Shown here: one piece after another, positions 42,676-50,985 of the stretch
How the letters are laid out: the number at the start of each line of letters is the position of its first letter
Position numbering within the stretch: the stretch's first letter is position 1
Assembly (NCBI RefSeq): GCF_900143005.1
Contig: NZ_FRCS01000032.1
Coordinates: forward strand, 1-55,722
Source: Cryptosporangium aurantiacum
GTDB lineage: Bacteria > Actinomycetota > Actinomycetes > Mycobacteriales > Cryptosporangiaceae
DNA length: 55,722 bases
Direction: 5' to 3'
Program-made: the position numbers and the translations under genes
The notes under the pieces: model-generated
The model's database searches: none
Told to the model about the DNA's origin: nothing
Seen by the model: the letters and a program-made list of their open reading frames with translations, nothing else

Positions 42676-43410
42676 CTACCTGCCTACCCGGAGTGTCGCC
42701 CAGACGACCTTCCCGCTCTGTAGCGGAAGGCAACCCCACGCCGACGCGAACTCGTCGACCAGCAGCAGTCCGCGGCCGCTCAGCGCTCCGACCGGGGGAT
42801 AGCTCGGGCTCTTCCGTGGTGGGTCGGGGCTGCCGTCGGCGACCGTGAGGTGCAGCAGGTCGTACCGGAAGACCAGGCCCACGGTGAAGTCGGTGCCCGC
42901 GTGCTGGATCGAGTTGCTGACCAGCTCGGAGAGAATCAATTCGGCCGGCAGCGCAAAATCGTCCAATCCCCAGGCCAGGCAGGCGTCCGATGCCATCGCA
43001 CGAACCTGGGGCAGCGACATCGTCCCCGGCCGCATGGTCCGTTTGACACGGCGAGGCGTGAGCGGAACCACGGGTGCCACGGCCAGCGCCTCGTCGACCG
43101 TCGAGAACACCGGGATTCTCCAGAGCTGCGTGACCTGACGCAGTTGCTGGCGGAGATCCGGCGGGGTCGCCACGAGGATCAGCGGGACCGGTGGCCACTC
43201 CGTGGCTCGGTGGCTCACGGCACCGAAGACCGTGAGCGCGGTCCTGCTGCCGATTTGCAGGCAGGACAGATCGACGACGACCGCCTCCGGGCACTCGACC
43301 AGGCACTTCAGCAAGGCGTTGCGAACCTGGGCGACGGTCCGCATCCGTAGCTCCCCGTCCAGTCGGAGCACGGTGGCCGGACGGGTCCTGTCGATCTCAC
43401 TGCTGAACAT
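42676..43410 (-). CDS. STAS-HATPase fusion regulator
   Basis: 244 aa. An N-terminal STAS-like domain (VLRLDGELRMRTVAQVRNAL, VVVDLSCLQIGSRTAL) is joined to a histidine-kinase-like ATPase (LPAELILSELVSNSIQHAG N-box, VADGSPDPP, SGRGLLLVDEFA). In the STAS part the usual D-S-S-G becomes G-S-R-T, so phosphorylation is uncertain. The ATPase half looks intact. Such fusions resemble anti-sigma and antagonist in one chain. ATG at 43410; the open frame continues but upstream sequence is not coding-like. No sigma gene is adjacent. A paralogue with similar order is at 46.8 kb. Confidence 0.82.
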   Translation of the reverse strand: MFSSEIDRTRPATVLRLDGELRMRTVAQVRNALLKCLVECPEAVVVDLSCLQIGSRTALTVFGAVSHRATEWPPVPLILVATPPDLRQQLRQVTQLWRIPVFSTVDEALAVAPVVPLTPRRVKRTMRPGTMSLPQVRAMASDACLAWGLDDFALPAELILSELVSNSIQHAGTDFTVGLVFRYDLLHLTVADGSPDPPRKSPSYPPVGALSGRGLLLVDEFASAWGCLPLQSGKVVWATLRVGR

Positions 43411-43590
43411 CCAACGCCTCGCTTCTCGGCGCACCGAGCAGGCACGTCGTTCCCTCGCGCGGCGAGACATACCCGGGTCGACGCGGAGAATTCGTCGAGT
43501 CTCCATGCTAGTGGTGGACCGCGGCCGGCTGGTCGTGTCAGCGCTGAGCCGCCGGGGTAACCCGGGACGACAACGGGGTAAGGGGGGACC

Positions 43591-44265
43591 ATGAGTGGAG
43601 ATCCGGACGCGCTGATCGTCACGATGAAGCGGGTAGCCAGCACGCTGAAGGCGGCGGACATTCCGTTTGCCCTGGCCGGAGGATTTGCGGTCTATGCCAG
43701 AGGCGGCCCGGCCTCCACGCACGACGTGGATTTCCTGATCCGTCCCTCCGACGTCCAGTCGGCAGTCGGGGCCTGCGTCGAGGCCGGGCTGCGGTCCGAG
43801 CACCCGCCCGAGGACTGGCTGGTGAAGGTCTACGACGGCGACTGCCTGGTCGACCTGATCTTCCGCCCCTCCGAGCGGGAGGTCACGTTCGACATGCTCG
43901 AGCGGGCGGAGGAGCTGCCGGTCGAGGCGGTGCGGATGCCGGTGCTGTCGGCGACCGACCTGCTGTTGAACAAGTTGCTGGCGTTCACCGAGCACTACTG
44001 CGACCTGGCCACGGTGCTGCCGCTGGGCCGGGCGTTGCGGGAGCAGATCGACTGGAACCTCGTCCACGACGCGACCGCGCACTCGCCGTACGCCGAGGCG
44101 TTCCTGCTGGCCGCCGAGCGGCTCGGGATCGCACCGCCGGGCACGTTGCGCCTCCGCGGACTCGGCCACGACGCGGGCCCGGCGTCCACCGGCGGCGCCG
44201 AAACCGACCCCGACCCTGACCCTGACCCCGAGCCCAGCTCGGATCCCGCCCCCGCCGCGGTCTAA
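43591..44265 (+). CDS. Nucleotidyltransferase-fold protein
   Basis: 224 aa. Begins with LKAADIPFALAGGFAVYARG and STHDVDFLIRPSD, the beta-strand plus DxD pattern of minimal nucleotidyltransferases (AbiEii/DUF6036-like). DCLVDLIFRPSE supplies the third acidic residue. The last 30 residues are an acidic Asp-Pro repeat tail. No antitoxin-like partner is adjacent, so toxin-antitoxin function is not supported. ATG at 43591 with a G-rich ribosome site. Its 3' end overlaps the convergent acyltransferase by 4 nt. Confidence 0.75.
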   Translation: MSGDPDALIVTMKRVASTLKAADIPFALAGGFAVYARGGPASTHDVDFLIRPSDVQSAVGACVEAGLRSEHPPEDWLVKVYDGDCLVDLIFRPSEREVTFDMLERAEELPVEAVRMPVLSATDLLLNKLLAFTEHYCDLATVLPLGRALREQIDWNLVHDATAHSPYAEAFLLAAERLGIAPPGTLRLRGLGHDAGPASTGGAETDPDPDPDPEPSSDPAPAAV

Positions 44266-46262
44266 CCGGCCGCCCCGACCAACTGCGGCAGTAGCCACGG
44301 AGCGAGGTAGTCGCGGACTCCGCCTCGGGTGAGGTGGAGTCCGTCGCTCCGGACCCGGATCCCGTCGACATCGCGGGCGTACCGGCCGTCGGGACAGAGC
44401 CGCGCTCCCAGGTCCACGACCCGGACGCGGTCCGGATGGGTCCGCGTGGTGTCCACCAGCATCCGGTTCCACGCGTCCATCCGCGCCGGGTCGTCCTCCG
44501 GGTAGAGGCTGCCGTCCCGGCGCTCGTACCGGTGGTTGTACGGAGCGGTGGCGAGCACCACCCGTGCCCCGTCCGCGGTCAGTACCTGGATCATTCGCGC
44601 CAGCTCGGTCCGCAGGTAGGCGTCGTACGCCGGCTGACCGATGTGCTGCCATCGCCCCCGCAACTTGCGGTCGAGCACCTCCCACCGGGCCAGGACGACC
44701 AGCGCGACGTCCGGACGGTCGGCGCGCACGCCGTCGGCCCAGTAGGCGTCCCAGCGGGGGCACCGCTCGTAGGGGTCCTGGATCCGGGCGGCGTTCCGAA
44801 CCGGCCCGGACCGCGCGATCCCACACCCGATCAGCGCCCGATTCGTCACCCGGGCACCGGACACCAGCGGTAGCCCGATGGCCAGGCTGTGTGCGACCGA
44901 ATCGCCGAACACCGTGATCCGCAGCGGCCCCGGTGCCCGGCCCGGCCGGTCGAGCAGCGTGCTCGGTCCGGTGGTCCGCAGTGCGGTCGCCGGGCCGTCC
45001 GGTGTCGTCGGACGCGGAGCGGGTGGCGTGGTCAGCACGAGCGCCGCGATCACCACGCAAGCCGTCGCTCCCAGCGTGGTCAGGATCGGCCGCACCGTCC
45101 CGGGGCGTGGCCACCGCCCGGCGCGGATCGGCCGACTGAGGAAATGGAACGTGAGTTCGGCGAGCACGATCGTGGCCGCGCACCGCGCCACCAGGAGCAT
45201 CAGCCCGTCCAGGCCGGTGCGCTGGGAGTCCAGCGCCAGGAACACCGGCCAGTGCCACAGGTACAGCTCGTACGAGACGCGGCCGATCCGGGGAAGCGGC
45301 GGGACCGAGAGCAGGCGGGCGGTGAGCCCGTCCGGCTCGCGCTCGGCGTCGCTGATCACCGCCGCCACGGCCAGGACGACGAGCAGCAGGCCACCGCGGT
45401 AGAGCGCCGGTCCGACGTCGTCGAGCAGCAGCAGCGCCGCCGCGAGCACGCCGGCCGCCGCCAGAACCGCCGGTGACCAGCGTCGGCGGGCGGCGTGACC
45501 GGGGCGGTACCGGCGAGCGCTCAGCACCAGCGCGAGCGCGCACCCCGCCAGCAGGCCGAAAGCCCTGGTGTCGCTGCCGTAGTAGGCGCGCGCGGGCTCG
45601 GCGTCCGGAACGTAGAGCAGTGCCATCGCACCGGCGGACGCCGCGGCCGCGACCAGCGTCCCCACCAGCAGGGCGCGCGCCGACCACAGCGCGAGCGCTC
45701 CGACGACGAGCAGCGGCCACAGCAGGTAGAACTGTTCTTCCAGGGCCAGCGACCAGGTGTGTTGCAACGGTGAGGGCGCCGAGGTCAGCACGGCGTAGCC
45801 GTCGCCGCGGTCGAGCATGCGCCAGTTGGCGACGTACCCGAGCGCCGCGAGCGCGTCCGGGCCGAGGGCCGCCAGCTCCTCCGGTGGCACCAGCCAGCGG
45901 GCGCAGCCGAGCACGGTGGCGACCACGGTCAGCAGCGCCGGCAGCAGCCGCCGCGCGCGGCGGGCCCAGAACGCGCCGAGCCGGATGCTTCCGGTCCGCT
46001 CGTGCTCCGCGAGCAGCAACGTCGTGATCAGGTACCCCGAGAGTACAAAGAACGCGTCGACGCCCAGCCAGCCGCCCGGTAGCCAGGACACTCCACCGTG
46101 GAACAGCAACACGACGACGACCGCCACCGCACGCAGCCCGTCGAGGGCGGGGCGGTGGGTGAGGCGTAGCCGCTCGGGTGGCCGGACCCGGCGCCCGGGG
46201 CGGGACGATCGGTCCAGGCGGGCGATCGGGACGGTTGGCGGGTCGAGCACGCGGTCCGGCAT
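44262..46262 (-). CDS. OafA-type acyltransferase with SGNH domain
   Basis: 666 aa. An acyltransferase-3 membrane domain (residues about 30-400, ten or so helices) contains the hallmark LDGLRAVAVVVVLLFHGG and FFVLSGYLIT. A linker leads to an extracytoplasmic SGNH hydrolase-like domain with GDSVAHS near 452 (Ser) and DGLHLTRGG near 645 (Asp/His pair). OafA proteins O-acylate cell-surface glycans or peptidoglycan; the SGNH half transfers or removes the acyl group outside. ATG at 46262 with AGGAG upstream. No sugar pathway adjacent, so target unknown. Confidence 0.9.
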   Translation of the reverse strand: MPDRVLDPPTVPIARLDRSSRPGRRVRPPERLRLTHRPALDGLRAVAVVVVLLFHGGVSWLPGGWLGVDAFFVLSGYLITTLLLAEHERTGSIRLGAFWARRARRLLPALLTVVATVLGCARWLVPPEELAALGPDALAALGYVANWRMLDRGDGYAVLTSAPSPLQHTWSLALEEQFYLLWPLLVVGALALWSARALLVGTLVAAAASAGAMALLYVPDAEPARAYYGSDTRAFGLLAGCALALVLSARRYRPGHAARRRWSPAVLAAAGVLAAALLLLDDVGPALYRGGLLLVVLAVAAVISDAEREPDGLTARLLSVPPLPRIGRVSYELYLWHWPVFLALDSQRTGLDGLMLLVARCAATIVLAELTFHFLSRPIRAGRWPRPGTVRPILTTLGATACVVIAALVLTTPPAPRPTTPDGPATALRTTGPSTLLDRPGRAPGPLRITVFGDSVAHSLAIGLPLVSGARVTNRALIGCGIARSGPVRNAARIQDPYERCPRWDAYWADGVRADRPDVALVVLARWEVLDRKLRGRWQHIGQPAYDAYLRTELARMIQVLTADGARVVLATAPYNHRYERRDGSLYPEDDPARMDAWNRMLVDTTRTHPDRVRVVDLGARLCPDGRYARDVDGIRVRSDGLHLTRGGVRDYLAPWLLPQLVGAAG

Positions 46263-46330
46263 CCGGCTCCTCTCGCGGTGGAGCTCGCGTCAAGGCCGCC
46301 GGATCATATGAGTAGAAACGCATATAAAGG

Positions 46331-46368
46331 CCGCGCCCGCCGTTGGTCCTGACCAATGGCGGGCGCGG
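46331..46368. terminator. Orphan terminator hairpin of a decayed gene
   Basis: Eighteen-bp arms (46331-46348 with 46351-46368) with one G-U position. It stands 16 nt downstream, on the - strand, of the end of the cheB/PAS remnant, and upstream of the acyltransferase start. It terminates no intact gene. Confidence 0.8.
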
Positions 46369-46384
46369 CGGTGACGGGTACTAG

Positions 46385-46659
46385 TTAGGCCGGTGCGGAC
46401 CGGATCTCCACCGCCCGACCCCGCCGGTTGATCGCGTCGAGCGACAGCGATTCCGATGTCGAGGTTGAGCAGGTGCCGGCCGCATAGCGTCGGTGGCCGT
46501 GCGCGCGGGGAGCGGGCCCACCCGGTCGAGGATCGAGCCGAGTACGCTGCTTCCGCCGGGGGACGTGTGCAGGACGACGAGAAGGGCCGCCGGAAGGTCG
46601 GTCGGGAACCTACGGACGACCGAGCGATGGCCCTCGACGCCCTCTGCCCGACCGGACAT
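46385..46659 (-). pseudogene. Relic of a CheB-CheR/PAS chemosensory-type protein
   Basis: From an ATG at 46659 the - strand reads VEGHRSVVRRFPTDLPAALL, VVLHTSPGGSSVLGSILDR and VGPLPARTATD, matching the start of the CheB methylesterase domain (strand, LP.DLPA.., HTxPG, ILDR). After about 57 codons similarity stops. In other frames come HLLNLDIG and then LDAINRRGRAVEIRSAP-stop (46385), resembling the inner PAS region of CheB-CheR-PAS proteins. So most of a large multidomain protein has been deleted and the frames broken. Function lost. The hairpin at 46331 was probably its terminator. The assignment of the second part is from pattern memory and is less sure. Confidence 0.55.
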
Positions 46660-46802
46660 ACGGTTCCCTTCCGGGCGTCCGTGCTGCCGTGAACACCCTA
46701 TGTGACGGAGGTTACTCCTGATCGGGACACCGGCAGTCCTTCCGCGTGTGCCCACTACGGATCGTGGGTAACACGACGCAACAGAGACCGGAGAGCGGTG
46801 TG

Positions 46803-47579
46803 ATGGGCCCGGACCTACAGGTCGACCAGGAACGTTCTGTCGACCATGTGGTTCTACGCCTGCACGGTCGGCTCTCAGTGCGTTCCGCGCCGGCGGCTCG
46901 ACGAGCGATGCTCAAGTCGCTGCTCGACGTGGGGAGGGTGGTGGTGGACGTGTCCCGGCTCCAGCTGGCGAACCTGGAGTGCGTCTGGCTGCTGCCCAGC
47001 GTGCTCACCACCGCGGGAGGATGGCCCGCCGCGCGGATGTCGATCGTCGACGCGAACGGCGTCTACGAGGCAGCCGCCCGGCGCGTGCACTGCGCCGACC
47101 TGCTCCACTTCTACCCGGCGACGGAGGCGGGTGTGCGCCATGTCGATGACCGGCCGGCACGGATCAAACGGGACATCGTGGTTCCGGCCGATCCCTCCGC
47201 GTCCGCCGCTGCCCGGAGGTTTCTCCAGCAGACAGCCGCCGATTGGGACCTCTCACCGGACCTGACCGAAGTAGCCCAGTTGGTCGTCAGCGAGTTGGTC
47301 TCGAACGCGGTCGAGCACGCCGGGACCCCGTCGACGGTCGTGTTGGAGCTGACCGACACCGGGCTGCGGATCAGCGTCCGGGACGGCTCCACCGTCCAGC
47401 CGGTCGCGCGGCCATTGGACATGGTGAGCTTCCGAGGGCGCGGCCTGCCGCTGATCGATCGGGTCAGCGAACGCTGGGGTATCGCCGACCACCCGGACGG
47501 CAAGACGGTCTGGGCGGCACTGGCCGTCGAGCCGGACGTTGCCAGCGACACCGACGTTTCGGACGCCGCTGAGGGGTGA
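46803..47579 (+). CDS. STAS-HATPase fusion regulator (paralogue)
   Basis: 258 aa. N-terminal STAS-like part (HVVLRLHGRLSVRSAPAARR, VVVDVSRLQLANLECVWLL), in which the phosphorylatable Ser position is lost (ANLE). The C-terminal ATPase part has N-box LVVSELVSNAVEHAG, VRDGSTVQPVARP, and SFRGRGLPLIDRV as ATP lid. Overall order and length match the protein at 42.7 kb, so the two likely arose by duplication. GGAGAG precedes the ATG at 46803 by 7 nt. Followed after 12 nt by the MBL-fold gene, probably co-transcribed. Confidence 0.82.
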   Translation: MGPDLQVDQERSVDHVVLRLHGRLSVRSAPAARRAMLKSLLDVGRVVVDVSRLQLANLECVWLLPSVLTTAGGWPAARMSIVDANGVYEAAARRVHCADLLHFYPATEAGVRHVDDRPARIKRDIVVPADPSASAAARRFLQQTAADWDLSPDLTEVAQLVVSELVSNAVEHAGTPSTVVLELTDTGLRISVRDGSTVQPVARPLDMVSFRGRGLPLIDRVSERWGIADHPDGKTVWAALAVEPDVASDTDVSDAAEG

Positions 47580-47591
47580 ACCCGTCCGGGC

Positions 47592-48413
47592 ATGACCTCG
47601 GTCAACCGGGCAGTCGGCAGCCTGATGTTCATCGGGAACGCCACCGTCCTGCTCCGGCTCGGGGGCTGCACCGTACTGACCGATCCGAATTTCCTGCGCC
47701 GCGGCGAGCGCGCCTACCTCGGCTACGGCTTGTCGTCCCGCCGGTTGGTCGATCCCGCGATCGCGATGGAGGCGTTGCCGCCGCTGGACGCGGTGGTGCT
47801 CTCCCACCTGCACGGTGACCACTTCGACCGGAGAGCGAGGCACGGCCTCGAGCGCAGCACGCCGATCGTGACCACGGCGCACGCCGCCCGGCGGCTGGAA
47901 CGCTGGGGCTTCCGGGCGGCCGAAGGTCTCCGTCCCTGGGCGGCGTGGGAGCTGCGGCACGGCACCGAGGTGCTCCGGGTGACCTCAGTGCCCGGCCAGC
48001 ACGGCCCCGACCTCGTGCACCGGTTGCTGCCGCCGGTGATGGGCAGCGTCGTCGACCTGGAGCGGGACGGTGTCCGGGTGTTCCGGCTGTACATCACCGG
48101 CGACACGCTCTGCCGTCCGTGGCTCGGCGAGATCGCGGAGCGATACCCGGGGATCGACGCGGCGCTGGTGCATCTCGGTGGAACCCGCATCCTCGGCGTG
48201 CTGTTGACGATGGACGAGCAGCAGGGCGCGGACCTGGTCGAGCTGATCGACCCGTCGTTCGTCTTCCCGATCCACAACGACGACTACACCGTGCAGAAGA
48301 CGCCGCTGCAGGCGTTCCTCGACGAGACGGCCCGGCGGCGGATCGCCGGCGTGCGGCCGATCGAGCGCGGACACCCGGTACCGCTGGCAACTGCCGTTTC
48401 GGATGCTTCCTAG
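47592..48413 (+). CDS. MBL-fold metallo-hydrolase (UlaG-like)
   Basis: 273 aa. Metal site HLHGDHFD near residue 74 follows the HxHxDH pattern. Later His and Asp ligands are in GQHGP and ITGDT, and FPIHNDDY supplies the last His. Starts SLMFIGNATVLLRLGG, TDPNFL, typical of the UlaG-like lactonase/phosphodiesterase branch. Cytosolic. ATG 12 nt after the STAS-ATPase gene; weak ribosome site suggests coupling. Substrate unknown. Confidence 0.85.
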   Translation: MTSVNRAVGSLMFIGNATVLLRLGGCTVLTDPNFLRRGERAYLGYGLSSRRLVDPAIAMEALPPLDAVVLSHLHGDHFDRRARHGLERSTPIVTTAHAARRLERWGFRAAEGLRPWAAWELRHGTEVLRVTSVPGQHGPDLVHRLLPPVMGSVVDLERDGVRVFRLYITGDTLCRPWLGEIAERYPGIDAALVHLGGTRILGVLLTMDEQQGADLVELIDPSFVFPIHNDDYTVQKTPLQAFLDETARRRIAGVRPIERGHPVPLATAVSDAS

Positions 48414-48465
48414 CGGGAACTTCGTCCGGGGCGCGCGTTGACGCGCCGAACCGGAAGGAAGTTAC

Positions 48466-49461
48466 ATGCGGTTGCCGGAGCCACGGGGTGGCGTGAGTGA
48501 AGCGTTGGTCCAGGCACTGGCCGGTAAGCCCGGCACGTTCGGGGGAGCGTCCGTCCCAGGGTCGGACGAGCCGTGGGCCGACGAGGATTTGCAGCTCGCG
48601 CTCTGGGTGCTCTACGAGTTGCACTACCGGGGATTCGACGAGGTCGACCCCGACTGGGACTGGGATCCAGATCTGATTCGGCTGCGGGCGGGGTTGGAGC
48701 AACGGTTCCTCGGGGGCCTTCGTGCGGTGGTGACGCTTCCGGACGGTTCGGACGGGCCGATCCCTGCCGCGCTCGCCGCGCTGACCAACGCCGACGCCGG
48801 GCCCTCGATGAGCCGCTATCTGCAGCGGAAAGCGACGCTCACCCAGTTCCGGGAGTTCGTCGTGCACCGGTCGCTGTACCACCTGAAGGAGGCCGACCCG
48901 CACAGCTGGGGGATTCCGCGGCTCGACGGGCGGCCCAAGGCCGCGCTGGTCGAGATCCAGGCGGACGAGTACGGCGGCGGCCGCGTCGAGCGGATGCACT
49001 CCGAACTGTTCCGGACGACGATGGAGCGGCTCGGTCTCGACTCCCGGTACGGCGCCTACGTCGACCACGTCTCGGCGCAGACGCTCGCCACCAGCAACCT
49101 CATGTCGCTGTTCGGCCTGCACCGGCGCTGGCTGCCCGCGCTGCTGGGGCACCTGGCCGCGTTCGAGATGACGTCGTCGCTGCCGAATCGGCGCTACGGC
49201 AACGGGTTGCGGCGGCTGGGCGGTGACGCCGACGCGACGCGCTTCTACGACGAGCACGTCACCGCCGACGCCGTGCACGAGCAGATCGCCGCGCACGACC
49301 TCTGCGGGGGATACGTCGCCGAGCACCCCGACCAGGCGCGCGACGTGCTGTTCGGAGCGGCGTGCGGGTTGTGGCTGGACGCCGCTGCGGCCGAGTGGAT
49401 CCTCGATCGCTGGGAGAGCGGCCACACCGCACTCCGCAGCCCCGATCCGCTCGCTGCCTGA
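48466..49461 (+). CDS. Iron-containing redox enzyme, haem-oxygenase-like fold
   Basis: 331 aa, all-helical. RSLYHLKEADPHSWGIPRL and ALVEIQADEYGGGRVERMHS match the haem-oxygenase-like diiron family; E, D and H residues in the second segment and in HLAAFEMTSS and YDEHVTADAVHEQ could be iron ligands. These are non-haem oxidases or oxygenases (relatives of UndA and SznF), with varied substrates. GGAAGGAAG precedes the ATG. It ends at a shared terminator facing a CDGSH gene, the kind of partner often found next to this family. Confidence 0.82.
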   Translation: MRLPEPRGGVSEALVQALAGKPGTFGGASVPGSDEPWADEDLQLALWVLYELHYRGFDEVDPDWDWDPDLIRLRAGLEQRFLGGLRAVVTLPDGSDGPIPAALAALTNADAGPSMSRYLQRKATLTQFREFVVHRSLYHLKEADPHSWGIPRLDGRPKAALVEIQADEYGGGRVERMHSELFRTTMERLGLDSRYGAYVDHVSAQTLATSNLMSLFGLHRRWLPALLGHLAAFEMTSSLPNRRYGNGLRRLGGDADATRFYDEHVTADAVHEQIAAHDLCGGYVAEHPDQARDVLFGAACGLWLDAAAAEWILDRWESGHTALRSPDPLAA

Positions 49462-49471
49462 CTCCATGGGA

Positions 49472-49510
49472 AAGCCCTACCGCCGCAGATGCGGCGGTAG
49501 GGCTTGTTTT
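49472..49510. terminator. Bidirectional intrinsic terminator with T-tail
   Basis: Perfect 15-bp stem (aagccctaccgccgc with its complement), loop AGAT, followed by GTTTT. It lies between the convergent haem-oxygenase-like and CDGSH genes and is the clearest rho-independent terminator here. Confidence 0.93.
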
Positions 49511-49713
49511 CATGCTCCGGGCGCTTCGAAGCCGACGAGTTTGTGCGTGCCGTCGCAGAACGGCTTGAGCCCGGACTTCCCGCACCGGCACAGCGCCACG
49601 GTCGCGCGGCCGGGGTCGATCGGCGTCCCGTCCTGGCCACGCAGTACGAAGTCGCCCCGAATCAGCAGCGGGCCGTCCTCATAGAGCGTGACGCTCACTT
49701 CCTCACCGCTCAC
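49510..49713 (-). CDS. CDGSH-type iron-sulfur protein
   Basis: 67 aa. CRCGKSGLKPFCDGTH fits the CDGSH pattern C-x-C-x2-S-x3-P-x-C-D-G-(S/T)-H, giving a 3Cys-1His ligated [2Fe-2S] cluster, with Thr in place of the Ser. Single domain, no membrane anchor. GTG at 49713 overlaps the end of the Rieske gene (GTGA), so the two are co-translated. It probably transfers electrons or clusters between the Rieske protein and the neighbouring oxidase (inference). Confidence 0.9.
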   Translation of the reverse strand: MSGEEVSVTLYEDGPLLIRGDFVLRGQDGTPIDPGRATVALCRCGKSGLKPFCDGTHKLVGFEAPGA

Positions 49714-50615
49714 ACCTCGGCGTTCTTCCACACGCTTCCTTCCGCGAACGCCCGAGCACGCAGCCGCCCGGCCACGATCTCGGTCCGGAACACCGGCTGG
49801 CACGCAGTCGCCGGACCGCGCAGCGGTTCGCCGTCGACCAGCCGGAACACCGACCCGTGCCAGGGGCACGTGATCCGGGGTTCCCCCGGCCCGTCGGTGA
49901 CTTCCCCTTCGTGCAGCGGTCCGCCGACATGACTGCATTCGGACGCCAGGACATGGACGCCGCCGCCGGTCCGCAGGTGCCTGCGATAGACGACGACCGT
50001 GGTGTCACCGACCACGCGCCGCACCGGCTCGCCGATCGGGATCTCGTCCAGCGGCCCGAGGTCCTGCCAGCCGTCCCCGGCCCGCCGCATCGTGCCCTCG
50101 GCGTGGTTGACGCCGCTCGCCTGCGAGTAGGCGAGGTGGCCGCCGAGCGTGCCGCCGAGGCCGACGGCGGCCAGGCCCAGCAGCGCGTAACCGACGCCGC
50201 TGAGCTGTCGTCCCTGCTTCCGGGCCGTCCAGGAGGCGGCGTAGAACGTGGTGCCGACCGCGTTCGCGGCCGCGTGCACCAGGCCGACGCGCCGCTGGTC
50301 GGGTTCCAGGTCCGCCCAGTCGGCCAGGCCGGCAGCGATCGCGGCGGGCGCGGTGAGCAGCCCGAGACCGACGAGTCGCCGCGCGGCGGTCCGGCCACCG
50401 GGCGTGAAGTCGAGGACGCTCGCCGACACCCAGGCGCCGATCGGTACCTGGACCAACACCGGATGGACCGGATGGCCGAGCCATCGACCGTGTAGGAGGT
50501 CTGCGATGCGTGCGCTGGGGATCGTCTGATGGACCGCGTCCGCGACCGCCTCGGCGACGGGGTCGAGGAGCCGCGCGTTTTCCAGGCGGGTGAAGAGTGC
50601 TCGGATCACCGACAT
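49710..50615 (-). CDS. DUF2231-Rieske membrane iron-sulfur protein
   Basis: 301 aa. The N-terminal half is a DUF2231 four-helix membrane domain (LHGRWLGHPVHPVLVQVPIG, then three more helices up to residue 175). The C-terminal half is a Rieske domain with both ligand motifs, CSHVGGPLHEGE (C-x-H) and CPWHGSVF (C-x2-H). Residues between lie in AGDGWQDLGPLDEIP, the start of the Rieske fold. It would be a membrane-bound [2Fe-2S] electron carrier. ATG at 50615; no strong ribosome site. Co-transcribed with the CDGSH gene. Confidence 0.9.
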   Translation of the reverse strand: MSVIRALFTRLENARLLDPVAEAVADAVHQTIPSARIADLLHGRWLGHPVHPVLVQVPIGAWVSASVLDFTPGGRTAARRLVGLGLLTAPAAIAAGLADWADLEPDQRRVGLVHAAANAVGTTFYAASWTARKQGRQLSGVGYALLGLAAVGLGGTLGGHLAYSQASGVNHAEGTMRRAGDGWQDLGPLDEIPIGEPVRRVVGDTTVVVYRRHLRTGGGVHVLASECSHVGGPLHEGEVTDGPGEPRITCPWHGSVFRLVDGEPLRGPATACQPVFRTEIVAGRLRARAFAEGSVWKNAEV

Positions 50616-50748
50616 AGAGCAGCAATTACCCGGCAAGCAGGCGGTCACACCGTGAACCTGAGATCGGTCGCCGGTTTCCGCCCGGTACGGGGTGTGTGTG
50701 CCGGGTGACCGGGTAGCCCACCGGCGGACGCAACCGGAAGGAGGACTG

Positions 50749-50985
50749 ATGAGCTCGATGAGCTGGCAAGGTCCGGATCCGAGCCGCACGCCGGGGCTGG
50801 AGCCCGGCGGCGGTGTGCCGCCGGGGGAGACGCCACCGGGGGAAGGTGGCGTCTCGGCGATCACCCATCAGGAGGCAGGACCGGCCCCGAAATGGGTGCC
50901 CCGCGTGGTGATCGGCGCCATCGGACTGATGGTGGTGCTGGTCGCGCTGTTCATGCTCGTGCGTGTCTTCCTGATGGTGGACTAG
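50749..50985 (+). CDS. DUF6480-family small membrane protein
   Basis: 78 aa. The N-terminal half SMSWQGPDPSRTPGLEPGG and GVPPGETPPGEGG is the conserved DUF6480 segment. One C-terminal membrane helix (VVIGAIGLMVVLVALFMLV). GGAAGGAGG precedes the ATG at 50749. These small proteins are common near stress and envelope genes in actinobacteria; function unknown. Its end overlaps the convergent epimerase gene by 4 nt. Confidence 0.8.
   Translation: MSSMSWQGPDPSRTPGLEPGGGVPPGETPPGEGGVSAITHQEAGPAPKWVPRVVIGAIGLMVVLVALFMLVRVFLMVD

Noticed and set aside
44205-44245. Asp-Pro repeat tract as a possible CRISPR or mobile-element repeat
   Set aside because: It is a simple hexanucleotide-type run coding for the acidic tail of the nucleotidyltransferase-like protein; no spacers or flanking duplications.
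43591-46262. Nucleotidyltransferase-like gene as toxin of a toxin-antitoxin pair
   Set aside because: No small antitoxin gene is adjacent on the same strand; the neighbour is a convergent acyltransferase.
50673-50696. GGTTT and GGGTGT before DUF6480 as a SigF-type promoter
   Set aside because: Spacer is about three bases too short and the -10 is imperfect.
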